From: Ziziphus jujuba
Taxonomy: Eukaryota; Streptophyta; Magnoliopsida; Rosales; Rhamnaceae
DNA length: 64,000 nucleotides
Direction: 5' to 3'
Assembly: GCF_031755915.1 (NCBI RefSeq)
Contig: NC_083387.1
Coordinates: 12,669,001-12,733,000 of the forward strand
Shown: one piece after another, positions 22,575 to 35,363 of the stretch
How the letters are laid out: each line of letters starts with the position of its first letter
How positions within the stretch are numbered: position 1 is the first letter of the stretch
Notes under the pieces: model-generated
What the model was told of the DNA's origin: nothing
The model's input: the letters and a program-made list of their open reading frames with translations, nothing else
The model's database searches: none
Translations under genes and position numbers: made by a program

Positions 22575-22750
22575 CTTCAATTGGAGATGGAAGATTTGGC
22601 CAAGTGGCTTACAAGTTTATGTAAAATGGGAGTCTCGTATCACCATTATTGATGTTTAGTAAAAGTTCAAAGTTCGAATCACGAACTTCCACCAATATGG
22701 TAATAAAACTTATAAGAAGTCAAAAAACCTTTACTACCAAAAAAAAATAA
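22575..22750 (+). mobile_element. Candidate tRNA-derived SINE
   Basis: An A-box-like TGGCCAAGTGG lies at 22597-22607 and a B-box GTTCGAATC at 22672-22680, about 75 bp apart. The sequence ends in an A-rich tail (22738-22770). This is the layout of a tRNA-derived SINE. The B-box spacing is too long for a normal tRNA gene and I cannot fold a cloverleaf. There is no clear target duplication. Confidence 0.4.
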
Positions 22751-23192
22751 AAATAATAAATAAATAGATAAAAAATAAAAGAAAAATACATTAGCTATAT
22801 ATGACATGTAAGTTGGATGAAAGAGATGGACAGCCTTCCTTAAGTTTGCTTCCAAGTTTTCTTCCCAATCAATCTCACCAACCTCTGGTTGACAATTTTG
22901 CAACCACAAAAATGAAAAAGAAAAAAAAATTTCGTTCAAAATTATATGAACCACATAGATACATCGCATCTATGATGAGATTTATTACCAATATTATTAT
23001 CAATACTTGTCGGAAATACATACTAATCCGCTGGTATGCAAAATCTCTCAAAGTTGAATATCCAACGAAAGTTCTTTATTCTTATAACACTATCACGGCA
23101 ATAGTTATCTATTTATTTATTTATTTTTTAGCAACGAAACTTTAACTTATCATTATATTGCTTTCAGCGACTCTTCAACTAACCAAAAAAGG

Positions 23193-23228
<36 letters not shown>
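23193..23228. repeat. Poly(A) run
   Basis: A near-pure A run of about 36 bases is followed by a further A-rich, G-interrupted stretch to about 23250. No element could be attached to it. Confidence 0.9.
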
Positions 23229-23230
<2 letters not shown>

Positions 23231-23250
23231 AAAAGAAAAAAAAAGAAGAA

Positions 23251-24865
23251 ATTGTAAGACTCAATTGAGAAAAGGTCCAAAAGCTTAGTAGGTACCCTAA
23301 AGAATTGTAGAACACAAATGGGTTTCATTAACCCAATAATTTGGTGATTATCAACTCTTTTGCTCTATCTAGATCTACAAAATGTTGCTTATTTTATTAA
23401 TTTTTTAATCCAATTTCCTACCATAGACTTTGTTTAATACCACCTGTAAATAATTTTTTTTTGAAAAGCTGGATAACATTGTAGTTTTCCTGCTGGTTCT
23501 TGATTATATTACTGGTCTAATGTTAACATGCTATTGCAGGTTTTCCACATGATGCTGCCAAAAAGAAAACACTGTTAAAAGCAACTGGTTTTCACCTGAC
23601 TATAAATCATATTACAACATTTCAACTTTAATTTGAAACCAAGATGCGATAAATGAAAAGAGATCAACTCCAAAAGTGCAAGCGGTAATGAGTGTCTCTT
23701 GACACCATTTTACAGTCTTCACTAAATTGGAATAAACAAAACATGTAAACTTTCTCATGGAGTAGTTGGAAGGATGGTTACCTACAAATTTAGACTTGGA
23801 CAAAGTCAACATTAGACATGTCATATTTTAGTTGAGTCAATGTCATTATTGGATTAGATCATATTCTTCTTATGAATATCAAATCAACCAAAATAAAGAT
23901 ATATATAAATATATATATATATAAAATTCTACGGTATAGACAGTCATAGACAGTCTCCATGCTGACCATGAATATTGATGATTGTTTTTTCAACAACTGC
24001 AACTGCCGTCAACACTCCGTACACACCATAGACGGATAAACCCTGTTGTTTGCACATATCAACATTTGATGGGTCAACCTACTGGAAAAAGCAAATATCA
24101 TGGGGCAAACTATAAATTTGAAGGAGGTGAAATAATAATTTATGGAAACTATAATTCCATTACTCCACAATGTAATCTTTTTCATTATTATTATTTAATA
24201 ATATATGAATATGATGGCTTTTTGAGGGTTGTTTAAGCAAACTTGTTGCTCTTAATTACAAGAGGTATGGTATTACACGTACCGTTGGTACAAATGAAGT
24301 AAAAACCAAGCATTAAGTCAAGCTTCAAACAACTCATGTTATGCTGAAAGATGGGCCTGCAAAGGAAACTGGATAAGATGGACAATAGAATGTGAGGTTA
24401 CTGGCTAATTGCCATTGCACACGACCACTGGAGTAGTAACTTAGCTGTAGAGTTTTCCTGTGTATGAAAGAACTGGTTATCCTAATTTTTTCATGGTACA
24501 AAACAACAGAATAATTATAATGACAGTACATGCACTAGACAAACTGTTCCAGAAAATAAACAATGTCCTCCTGGCCGTACATAAAAAACCTCTGGATGTC
24601 AAGTTAGCAGCCAACTGAAGAACTCTTTTGTTCTTTCCCTTCCAGCTGAAGTAATGAGCAGCATTGTACATGATAATCTTTTACCGAGGCCACATATGAA
24701 CTTCTAAAATTGTCTGAACCCAAAATAATACCCTACTGTGAAAACATAACAATGTCTCTAGTATTGGGTAAGTACAAATATGAGTAAAAAACCTGGCAAA
24801 ATGAGTTGGAGCACTAAAATCACCTCAACGGGATATAAATGAAGCTTGGAGGATCTAGTTGTAAC
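23251..24865. other. No recognisable gene; downstream of the pseudouridine synthase gene
   Basis: The last few hundred bases (about 24340-24865) may include the 3' untranslated region of the minus-strand gene that ends at 24866. I see nothing else that I can support. Confidence 0.4.
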
Positions 24866-27800
24866 TTAAGAGTTTGTAAGTTCCCAACTTCGTTGCATAT
24901 GCGAAGGCAAAGAAGCAACCAACTTGATGCTTTCTAGGTGTGAAAGATCATAGTCTGAATACAGTTGCACATTTTGCAAAACCAGAGAAATATCAGGCAA
25001 AACCATTTGCTTGCAATGAAGATGTAGACGAGGATGCTTGTCAGAAATATCTCCATTATCTAAATCGAGACCAAAGGGAAGGATTTTTCTTTTCGGAACT
25101 TCATTTGAGTTGTTTTCATGATTAGAACAAGGAAAAGGTTTCCAGTTTTTATGAGCTTGCCACCCATATTTGTAGTCTCCAAGTATTGGTGTTCCCAAGA
25201 CCTCGGCACAGTGGACACGAAGCTGTGATTCCAGAACATGATTGAAGTTGTGAAGAGCAAAAATTCAGTCAGTAGATAAGGGACAAATTTGGTTTCAGAC
25301 ATAAAAATTAGTATTGAGTTCTGATCCATACCTGGTGCTTTCTACCAGTAATAGGGGAAAGTTCTAACCATGTATATCCTGGATAATTAACATTGGGATA
25401 AGCAGCATATACAGAACTTGTTGATTGAGAAACAATTTTCTAGTAAAACAATCATAGTAACTGACAAAGAGGTCAAAAACAATCTTCATGAGATAGTTGG
25501 AGGAAAAAAGTGGAAAATAACTTCATTAGGCATCTCAAAAGAGAAAAAATTACCGTGAAAATGGATATAGGATGTAAACCATATACTACTTCGAAGCGGA
25601 AATATTTAGGATGTATTATATACTTTCACCGACGTGCATTATATATTTAGGTATTAATTTAGACATTGCTAGTGTTTGTACCCGTTCTATGATCAAATAT
25701 ATTTAAATGGCAGATTTCTTTTCTTTCATTTCTTTTCTTTTTACTCTGCACAACCTCTTGAAAAGCTGCTTGGTATCACTAAATGACCAAGAAAGTTGAA
25801 CCAATCAACTGTTCTCTTCAAATTTCATACATTGCTTTCATTACTTCTTCTTCTTCTTCTTCTTTGTTTTCCCCCACACCCCCCACCCCCTTCCCCTCCC
25901 CTGTCCTTCCAGTTTTTCCATTTCATTTCAGGTCAAAAAGCATCAAAAGAATCAAGAGAAATGGGCACAATAATCATGCAGCCCGTAAGGTTTAAGAAAT
26001 TTTGATTATAACACACAGAGATCAGACTTTTTCCCTTCTTTCTTTTTCCCATGCATCGAAATACTACTACCTTGTGTCTGGTGTAAATCTGTTTTTAAAG
26101 CTGTATGTAATAATTTTGTAGACTTGCAATAAATTTTGTTGCTAACCATGAGATGATCCAATCACTTTATACTTTGTAATTGCATGTTGTGACGCCAAAG
26201 TTTGGGAATTGTGCATTACTGTGATTCGATCTGATTTTCCATTGTCCAATACAACCTGTACTCAATATAACATAGTATGAGCATGACCTGATGGTTTAAA
26301 TTCCCCAACATACACAAAAGGTATGATAAACGGGCTATTATATATGCCACATTGAGCTAGTTATTAGTATTATTAGACTAATAGTAAATGCAATATAGCA
26401 ACAGAAGTAATGCATTTATTTTAATAACAGGACCAAGTTCTCTTAGGCACATCTACGATGCATATAAATGGACTATTTTAAGTTGTGAAAAATATTTAAA
26501 TGGAAAAAGTATACAGATCTGCATCTCATTAGGTTTGATATCCCACAAGACTTTTCAAGATTATATGGTCAAACAACATATGAAGGCAACCGGCTAAGTT
26601 TCATTTATTATGTTGAACTAGTTTACTGTAAGAAATTCCCAATAAAAACCCCAGGACATCAAGGACCAGATACCAAGAAACTAGGCTACTAACGGCTTGA
26701 TGGCACAGAATGCACTGATATTTATACATGGTAAGCCAGTTTTAGCTTCTTTTTTTTTTTTTTTTTTTTTAAAAAAAAACAAAATCTAACCTTTCTCAGA
26801 GGTGCTGAGATGAAACCCTTCCGATGTCTTGGAGATCCAATAACAAGTGCCCAATACCTTCTTTGCAGAATTCTCTTTACATTGTCTATTTCCTTTGAAA
26901 ATAATACATGTATAAGGTTGAAACATAATATCAACAAAACTAACAGCCTTGTAACTTCCTATGAAAATGTTCCTGTACACAGCATGCCTATGAACAGTAG
27001 GGAACCAAAAAAAAAAAAAACTCAACTTTACCCACATCATGTGATGCTCCAAAGGTTTTCTCACGGAAGATGGTATGCAAAACTGTTGCACTTGTTTGTG
27101 TCCTTCCCATCACCAAGATGCCACTACTATCTCTGTCAAGTCTGTGTACCTACTAAACACAGGTTTTTTCATCACAAGAAAGTTAACATACTTATACAAG
27201 CAACCATTAATGAGATTGCCTAAATGGAAGATATGTGTTGTCCAGACCATGCAACACAAATCATAAAAGTTGCGCAAATAATTGAATCTATAAAAATTTG
27301 TCATGGTAATTTCTTTGAATATCCCTCATATTGTGCTTCAAAGAAGTAAGCTGGTCTATCAAAATATTACATTCATATATGTCACAGAAAGGAAATCTCC
27401 TTTTCTTGCAATTTGTTTAGCATACAACCAAATAAAACATTCTGCATATTAAAGATTGTCATCTTATCAAAATCTTTATATGTTTTGATTGCCCCTCTAG
27501 TGCTACACATATAGAACAAATGTACGATAGCAATACAAGTTACTAAACTGTTAGAACTAATAGAAAACTTTCGATCATGTCATACTTCCTATCCCAGCTC
27601 TCATGATCATACAACTACTCACAAGCCCAGAAATTGAGCTTAAGATGGTTGAAGGATGCTAAAATACTGTTTAAAAAAAGGAAAAAATTCAGACAAGTTA
27701 AAGTTAAAAAAATAAACTCACTAGCCGAGGGGGTTCCAAGCAGTCATAACTTAAGCAGGTGGCGGCCAGTTCATCTAAACTTCTTTTGATTCCAATCCCT

Positions 27801-28950
27801 CCCTGTTCAATCACTATATATAATAAAGAAAAGCCCACTACCAACAACTGAACTAAGGAGCAAGTAAACCACAAATGAACCATAAATAGCTGACCTGAAC
27901 TGGCATTCCAGGAGGTTTATTGACAACAATAATTGCAGGATCCTGACCTCAGTAAGCCAAATGGAGCTCATATATTTATCTAAAGCAAGATACCCATGCC
28001 CCAAAAAAAAAAAAAAAAAAAAAGGACTACAGAGTGAAAGTTGAAAACCTTGTATAGCTCAAGGCTGCGGATAAAGCTCACTTCTTCTTCGTTGCAATGA
28101 TATTCTTTCTTATCAACTGGGAACTCTTGAACGCTAATTGGTAGATATATTCGGTCTCCTAAGTTCATAGAGTCTTTAGCTGTCACCTTCAATAATTTCA
28201 AAAATTTTAAAATATATATATATATATATATATATATAAGAAAAAACAGTTATACGGAGAATGCCATATATATATATAAGAAAAAACAGTTATACGGAGA
28301 ATGCCATTTCTTACCCTGCGAAGTCGGGGTTTCTGTAATTCATCGCCCATTTCAGAATGTCCAATGTCACAGGATTCCCTTCGAACCTGCAAGTAAACAA
28401 GAAGAAATTGAGAGGACTTGGGCTTTCCAATTGAGAAGCCACAAAAGAACCTTCTAATGAATTTGGGTTCTACAACTAAGAAGCCATGGAAGAACATTCT
28501 TATTGCTATTTCGTGCACGAAGGAAAAAAAAAAAAAAAAAAAAAAAAAAAACACAACCTGTCTGAGGCGGAAGAGCTTCTGAACAAGGCTTCTAGGAAGC
28601 TCAGGGCAACAACGGACAACCCATTTAAGCGCCGTGGTGGAGGAGCTATATGGGGGGTTTGCAGCTCCACGGCCTATTGCGGCGTCGTTTTTATTTTCCA
28701 ATCGGTTTCTCGCGATCTCCTTCCCCAGAATTCCACCGTCGACGGTGGAAGTGTACGGAGGCAAAGTGAACCATTTGTTGCTGTTGTTGTCGCCGGGGTT
28801 TTCTTCTTGAGTGAGTGTTTCGGGGGCAATGGATGAGTAGTGAGAACGCCACTCGTGGAAAGGGGAGAAGAAAAGCCTCGCGCCATCCAAAACGGTGTCG
28901 TTTAGTGGTGAACGGAGTAGGATTCGGCGGAGGAGTTTGGGGTTTGCCAT
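24866..28950 (-). CDS. RluA-type RNA pseudouridine synthase, probably mitochondrial (ten exons)
   Basis: The family converts uridine to pseudouridine in RNA. Minus-strand exons are 28950-28558, 28386-28315, 28186-28049, 27942-27895, 27802-27722, 27149-27036, 26892-26791, 26255-26147, 25378-25332 and 25222-24866. All introns are GT-AG, and the joined frame is open for 486 residues, close to the roughly 480 of plant mitochondrial members. The N-terminus ([16 protein letters not shown]) is basic and amphipathic, as in mitochondrial presequences. Domain marks in order are [39 protein letters not shown], the catalytic [15 protein letters not shown] with the family aspartate, [11 protein letters not shown], and the C-terminal [20 protein letters not shown] and DYKYGW blocks. 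An in-frame ATG at 28989 would add 13 residues. No disruptions are visible. Confidence 0.95.
28207..28310. repeat. Tandem duplication in intron 2 of the pseudouridine synthase gene
   Basis: 'taagaaaaaacagttatacggagaatgccat' occurs twice (about 28238-28268 and 28278-28308), separated by AT repeats. The decayed copy at 50600-50660 has one unit, so the duplication probably came after the gene was copied. Confidence 0.75.
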
Positions 28951-28989
28951 TGTTTGTGGCTTCAGGGCTTTCACAGAAGAGGAAGACAA

Positions 28990-31964
28990 AAGCCCAGCAA
29001 GGTTTAAGGAAGGGTTTTCGGTTCCATCTTAGTTCTTTATACGATAATAATTAAAAAATAAAAAATAAAAATAAAAACTGGGAAATTGGCATTTGCACAT
29101 GAAACTTTATTAAGGTAGATACTTTACGCCCACTGTTACACTTCAAAATTTATCAAAGTTGACATTTTGTATTTTAAATAATTGTTTGGATAATTTTATA
29201 TGTAGTTTTTGAGGTTTGCTTTAATTCAATTTTATATTTCAAATGCAGTATTTATTTTAAATAAACGTTTATACATTTTCAGAGGAGGTAACTGCAATTA
29301 CATTTATACCCCTTTTTTATAAGAAAATTAATAAAATTTACACATGTTTTATAAATTTATAAATAAAATTAATAGAAGAGATAAATAAAAAAGTTTTAAA
29401 TAATTAAATTCATAAATAAGCTCATTCAGTTTATAAAATTTATAGATTTATAAATAAACTAATTTAGTTCCTACCACAACTATCTACATAATTTTTTGAA
29501 TTTTATTGTAGAAATTTTTAAATCTCTTTGTTCCATTCTAAAGATCTTACATATAATTAACTTTTTAAACCACTGATTTAGCATTTGAAGACCATAATAT
29601 ATATCCACTAGTTTAGAATTAACTTCTTAAATAATAATATCTATCATTGTTTCTAATGAAAACCAACAAGAATTGGGAGAGATCTGCGAAGGCCATGGTA
29701 GACAAAAGGAAGAAGAAAGAAGGACCCAAAAAAAGGGGAAAAAAATTGCATATTTTCCAAAAAAATAAAATGTGTATATATATATATATATATATATTTT
29801 TAATGTGCAATTACTTATTTTCAATCGTCTTCATAAACTTTCTTATATTTTATATATTTTTATTTATTGTTTTAGTTTTTTTCTTTTTTTAATTTTTTTT
29901 CACTTTAATATTCAAAAATAAAGATTTTTTTTTTAAAAAAAATAATCTTGCAATTTTCGAATTAGGCTTGAGAGAAAATTTTTTTTTTAACATTTTATTA
30001 CATTATATATTTATCAAAAATTATATTTTTCTTTTAAAAATATAAAATAACTCATTTAACTGTTAATTTTAATAAAAAAATAAAAAAATAAAAAAATAAA
30101 TTGCAGTTAAAATATCAAAAAATTAAAAACTGAAATTAAATGAGAGCAAATATCAGATACTGCTGTTAAAATTATCATATTAGTATTTTACATCCCAAAT
30201 TCATACATCTCTTGCGTCCCTCTGTCGATCAAACAAACAAAGACTCACGTGCATGTCAAGTGATACATAATCAAGGGTAGGGAACGTCATTTCACTTTAG
30301 TTTGCGGAAGGGAGATCCAAAACGCCAGTTCCCAGAAGTAAAACGACAATGTTGCCAAGAGTTTGGGCATCAAAGCTGTTCTGGTCCTTGACTTGGACTC
30401 TGACAATGGAATTGCAGCGATTTTGACTCCATTGCCCATTTCTCGATCCAAAGAGACTTCTTCTGCTCCAACAACCCCCACTTCTATTTTCTTGTCCCTC
30501 CTGTTGACCAGTTCGACCATGATGTTAGCGACGTATAGACGTATTTATATGTGCATATATTTATTATTTTATTTATAAGAAAATAAAATCAATAAAATTT
30601 GGGATCCAAGGATTCCTTCATGGATGATGAGATTCAGACATAGTTGTTATTTTTAATATGGGTCTTAATCATTAGCTAACAACTAGAGAATTTCGTCCTT
30701 TATTATCCAATTATTTTCCTTTTTTGTTTTTTTAAGCATTAATTTATTTTTTCCTTTTGGTGCTTGATAACTATCACTGTTATTTCTGCAACTGGTTTTT
30801 ATTTGACATGTATGTATATCTGGGTTTTTTTCAAGCTTGTGATTCATATAACATCTCCAATTTCTGTTCAAGCTGTGCAAATTTCTTTTAACATGTCTAA
30901 TCAAGCTTCATGATTGTCATCCACAACTTTGATCAAGCCGTGGCCTAATCTTAAATCACACTTTGCTTTTAAAATATATTTAAATTGAAATTGGTTATTC
31001 TAAATTAAAAATATATAAATAGTTATAAAATTTAACTTTTCATTAGTTTTTATCAAAATTGATATTTTAAAAAAAAATCTTTATAATGATTAAATATTGA
31101 ACCTAATTTAAAATAATAATCAAACATATCTACAAAAATATCTTTTTTTTTTTTTTAGTTTCTATAAATAGATTTTTTATTTTATTAGGAATAACCATTC
31201 TATATAATAAATGGGACTAAAGTCAATTTAAAAATTGAGGGCCTAATATAAAACAAATTCTAAATTGAAGGTTTAATGTGAAACATTTTAAACTTGTGGG
31301 CCTACTGTATCATATAGTTAAAATAAAAATACTAAAGTGTAATTGACTTTAATTTTTATTAAAAGATACAGCCTAGAATTTGACATAAAAGGTTTGAAAT
31401 AATGAAAGAAAAGTTTTTTGCAATAAAAGATGAACTCTATAAGTTTCATAAAGATTGAAGTGATCAAAATAGCACTATTTATTTATTTTTATTTATTAAC
31501 GTATTAAGTTTTTGGTTTTTTCATATAAATTGTATGTATTTTATTTACTTTAATGATATGTTCATGTTGATTAATGATAATTAGATATCCTTGTTAACTA
31601 TAAATATAAAGAGGAAGAAAATAAACAAATGCAAATGAAACACATCTTAAAATTGTGTTAGTTTTAGTTTTATATCTAACAAACTTTGACTACCAATAAA
31701 TAAAACTAATAGAAAATTAAAGTAAACTTAGGGTTGTCGGGACACATTTGGATGGACTTATGAGAAAGTCGCATAAAGTTTTTTCAAGTTGTTGATAGTC
31801 ATTTAAGGAATTCTTAGGGTTCAAGAACAAATAGAAGAAGAATCAGAAAGAAAACAAGTACCCCTCCTGAGAAGAATTTGGCCATCACTAGAACTGAATT
31901 GAGACCAAAAGATGATTTGAAATGTTTGGTTATTTATACTGATTTGAAAACTCAATCTCAAGTG
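28990..31964. other. Intergenic, no recognisable gene
   Basis: AT-rich with an AT run at 29774-29798. A GC-richer patch at about 30290-30530 has short open frames on both strands (IKAVLVLDLDSDNGIAAI on plus). It matches no family I know and may be a relic exon. The rest shows nothing. Confidence 0.4.
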
Positions 31965-33056
31965 AAGGGTATTTTCATAGTGGTTATTCTAGACATATGA
32001 CTGAAGATAAAGCCTATCTTTGTTAGATTTGTGGATTACAGTGAGGGTTTAGTTACTTTTAATGACGGAAGCAAATTAAGAGTTCTTGGAAATGGTTCAG
32101 TTGAAAACTCTTGGTATTCCTAGAATAGGTGGTGTATTTTATGCTGAGGGATTGAAGGCAAATTTGATAAGTATTAGTAAAATTTGTAATGACAAGTATA
32201 ATGTTCAGTTTATAAAAGGGACATGCAGTGTGTTGAATGGTGACACTTTTTTGTTGGTTGATGACTTCTCCATATATGGTTGGGTTAGATTTATTAAGGA
32301 GAAATATGATCCTTTTGATGTCTTTACGTTTTTGTGTCAGAATAAGAAAGTAGTTATTGATAAATCTATTCGTTTTCAAAAGAGATCATAAAAAAAAGTT
32401 TGGTAAGTCAAAGTTCAGTAACTTTTATTCTGCAAATGGGATAAGTTATGAATTTTCTACTCCTAGGACTCCATAATAGAATGAGAGTGTTGAAAGAAGA
32501 ATGAGATATTTTGGGAGATTGCTAAAGTGATGCTTATTAGTAAGAAACTTGCCAAGAATTTATGGGCAAAATCTACATTGTAAACAGAGTGTACCTTAGA
32601 CTAGGGATAAGGTAAGACTCTTTATGGGAAAGAAGTCTACAGTGATGCATTTCGGGGATTCTAGTAGTACATGCTACATTTCAAAAGATAAAGAAGACTT
32701 CGAAAAGTTTGATGCTAGAAGTAACATTGGTATTTTTCTAGAATATGCGTTAAACAATTGAGCTTATAAGGTGTACAAATTAAGAATTTCCACCATTATG
32801 GAATCTATCAATGTGGTTGTAGATGACTCAAGTGTAAAGGTTGTCCATGAGCTTAGGGACAACGTCATTTTCGAGAAAAAAACTGAAGTTGAGCCTAAAG
32901 AAGAAAATAGAAGCAGAAGTCTAGAAGAAGATAATGAGGCCAAAAGTCCAGAAGAAGTAGAGCCAAAAGGAAGAAGACCCAAAACAAAAAGAGCCACAAA
33001 GAAGAATGATAATATGAAGGAGAGGTCTCGAAGAAGAGAAGCCCCAAAGGAGTAAA
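31965..33056 (+). mobile_element. Ty1/Copia retrotransposon fragment
   Basis: Frames give SRHMTEDKAYLC and VTFNDGSKLRVLGNG, then an open frame at 32086-32391 with IPRIGGVFYAEGLKANLISI, which is the typical pre-integrase region. This jumps to DDFSIYGWVRFIKEKYDPFD from the integrase core, so the zinc-binding part between them is deleted. Later pieces are ISYEFSTPRTP, KFDARSNIGIFLEYALNN and MESINVVVDD, followed by an acidic and basic low-complexity stretch (EPKEENRSRSLEEDNE, then KGRRPKTKRATKK). No reverse transcriptase or LTRs are seen. Confidence 0.8.
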
Positions 33057-33174
33057 AAGGATCCTTCAATGAGAAAAAAGTATCTCTTTAAATAGAGGAA
33101 AAAAGTTGATACTAAAGTGCAAAAAAGAAGGTTAAGCCCAAGGAAAGATTGAAGGTTTTGTTTCATCATGAGGA

Positions 33175-33250
33175 TTTAAGAAGGTACTTGCAGAGGGTGA
33201 GATCATGCTTCTCATAACCCCTTAAGAAGGTACTAGCAGAGGGTAAGATC
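33175..33250. repeat. Short direct repeat after the Copia fragment
   Basis: 'ttaagaaggtact(t/a)gcagagggt(g/a)agatc' occurs at about 33177-33203 and 33223-33250. It looks like a local duplication. Confidence 0.6.
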
Positions 33251-33526
33251 TTTGAAAGTCAAAAGAGAACAAACTTTCCTAAAAGAGAAAACTTGTCGGA
33301 TTCATCTAAATTCCTATTGGATTGCTACTGATCTTTCTTATATCTTTTTATATTCAATGGACAAAGGAGAAGATGACAAAAGATAATTTTCTTGTTGGAG
33401 AGGAAGGATTAGGTCTAGCTTAGGGAAGGAAGAAAATGCATGGAGAAAGTAAAAGGCTTTGGTTTGCTATATTTGTATTGCTACAAAAAAAATTATAGAC
33501 AAAGATTAAGATCAAAAATTAAAAAT

Positions 33527-34160
33527 GTTACTGTCTACTTTCAAATGGTCTGTTACATAGTGTGGCTTACCAACAGTCCTTAACAAGATATTTCTCAAAA
33601 GGAAAAAATAGATACATAAATTATTATCAATTTTATTATTTTTTAAGGAAAATATATCTACACATCATTAATGGATTGGGATTTAAATAAAGCGATTGGA
33701 AAATGATTTTTGGGATGAATGTTTATCAAGTAAACATTTATGGCACAGAGATTAGAAGTTCTTCCAATCGTTATCATTTATTGCTATGTGGATTGTTTTA
33801 TTTTTATTACCATATCAAAAATATAGACATGGATTTAAAAAAAAAAAAAAAAATCACTATTTACTTTCAAAAGGATTGCTAGATAGTGGGGGTTCACTAA
33901 AATATTCCTTACTAAGATATTTTTCATAAACAAAAAATAGATAAATAATTCATTATCAATTCTTAATATTTTTTTTTAATAAATATACATATAATATTAT
34001 ATATATTTATATATGTACATATTATAAATTAGTTGAGATTTAAATAAAACCATTGCTGAACGATTTTGGATTGATATCTATCAAATAAACATTTATGTGA
34101 TATATACTAGGAGTTCTTCATCATTGTGCCATATAGATAGCAATTTATAAATCCATTGGA
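33527..34160. repeat. Tandem duplication of about 326 bp
   Basis: The unit at 33527-33852 and the unit at 33853-34160 share long similar stretches in the same order: 'tactttcaaa(t/a)gg', 'aagatattt(c)tca', 'atagata(c/a)ata', 'gatttaaataaa' and 'caa(g/a)taaacatttatg'. Both lack coding potential, and divergence is moderate. Confidence 0.75.
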
Positions 34161-34963
34161 GTTGCTTTTAGTGCATATAGTCTTCATAGTTTTAGCTTTT
34201 TACTTTTTTAATTATTTATACAAAAGAGAACAAATTTTTTTTTCTGGCTAAATCATGATTTTAATGTTCAAATTTTTTAACATGTGGATAAATTGTTTTC
34301 TATTATATTATTCATATTAATTATATAATAAGTGTGATTAATTTTTTAAATAGCAATAAAATGATGTATTGTTTTATTTTGGAATTTAGAGTCTGTGGGA
34401 TAATTTTAATCATAGATCATTTTCGAAACTTGAAAAAAGTAAAATATTTTATTTTGATAAATTATTAATGTTCTTTTATGGATTGAAATATGATTGAGTT
34501 GAAATGTTATGATAAATTTTGCATATATTTTGTTTATTTATATTTTGTTAAAATTGAATCATATTGTTTATTTTTTAAGAATTGAATGTTGAATATTAAT
34601 ACTTTTTGTTTTAACTTTTGGTCGTTATGATTCATTTTTTCATATTAGATTGTTGGTAAAGATAAATAGTTTTAAAATAGAGTGGTTTTTTTTTTTTTTT
34701 TATAATTTCAAAATGACTCTTTACAATTCCATTCTTTATATACTACTATTTAAAGGTATAAAAAATATAAAATTATTTAATATAATATTATTTATTCCTA
34801 AAATATCTCTAATTCATACCATTCCAAAATTACATATCTTTTACAAATAAAAATTCTTTTCACAATTCTAAAATAACTATATACAGTCCCTTTAAAATTA
34901 ATTTCATTAAAATATTTTTTTTCCCCTTCCTTCTCGTTTGAATTAGGGTTGATTTTCATTTTT

Positions 34964-35363
34964 GAACATCTTCAAATTTATAACTTATTATTTTGGAACG
35001 TTCAATCATAAATTTGCAGATGTTTGGTTGTGAGCTTCTAAATGTTATCATTTTGTTTAGTTGTATACTTCTGAACATGCAATTCCACATGGGTACATTT
35101 TTAGATGTTCGATTTTAAACTTTTGTACAGCATTAAAATATTTGTTTGTATACCTTTGAACATCTTCAACATTATAACTTATAATTTTGGAGAGTTCGAT
35201 CATAAACTTCTGTATGCATTTCAGATGTTCGGTTGTGAACTTTTGAGCTTTATCCTTTTGTTTAGCTGTATACTTCTGAACATGCAATTCCACATGGGTA
35301 CATATTTCAATGTTCAATTGTAAACTTTTATATACCATTAAAAAAATTTGTTTGTATATTTTT
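34964..35363. repeat. Tandem duplication of about 200 bp with internal sub-repeats
   Basis: Unit 1 is 34964-35157 and unit 2 35158-35363. Both contain 'gaacatcttcaa', 'cttctgaacatgcaattcca' followed by 'catgggtaca', and several 'gttcg(a/g)ttgtaaactttt' sub-repeats. The minus strand stays open for 93 codons (35338-35057) with a repeated QKFxIEHLK-like phrase. This is most likely a by-product of the sub-repeats. Confidence 0.8.

Noticed and set aside
22597..22680. tRNA gene
   Set aside because: A-box and B-box are present but no acceptor or anticodon stem pairs, and an A-rich tail follows, so a SINE is more likely.
28486..28836. 116-codon plus-strand frame
   Set aside because: It is antisense to exon 1 of the pseudouridine synthase gene and begins with a poly-lysine stretch from an A run.
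30287..30578. Open frames on both strands in a GC-richer patch
   Set aside because: I found no domain, signal or splice context, and the plus-strand phrase VLVLDLDSDNGIA is too short to assign.
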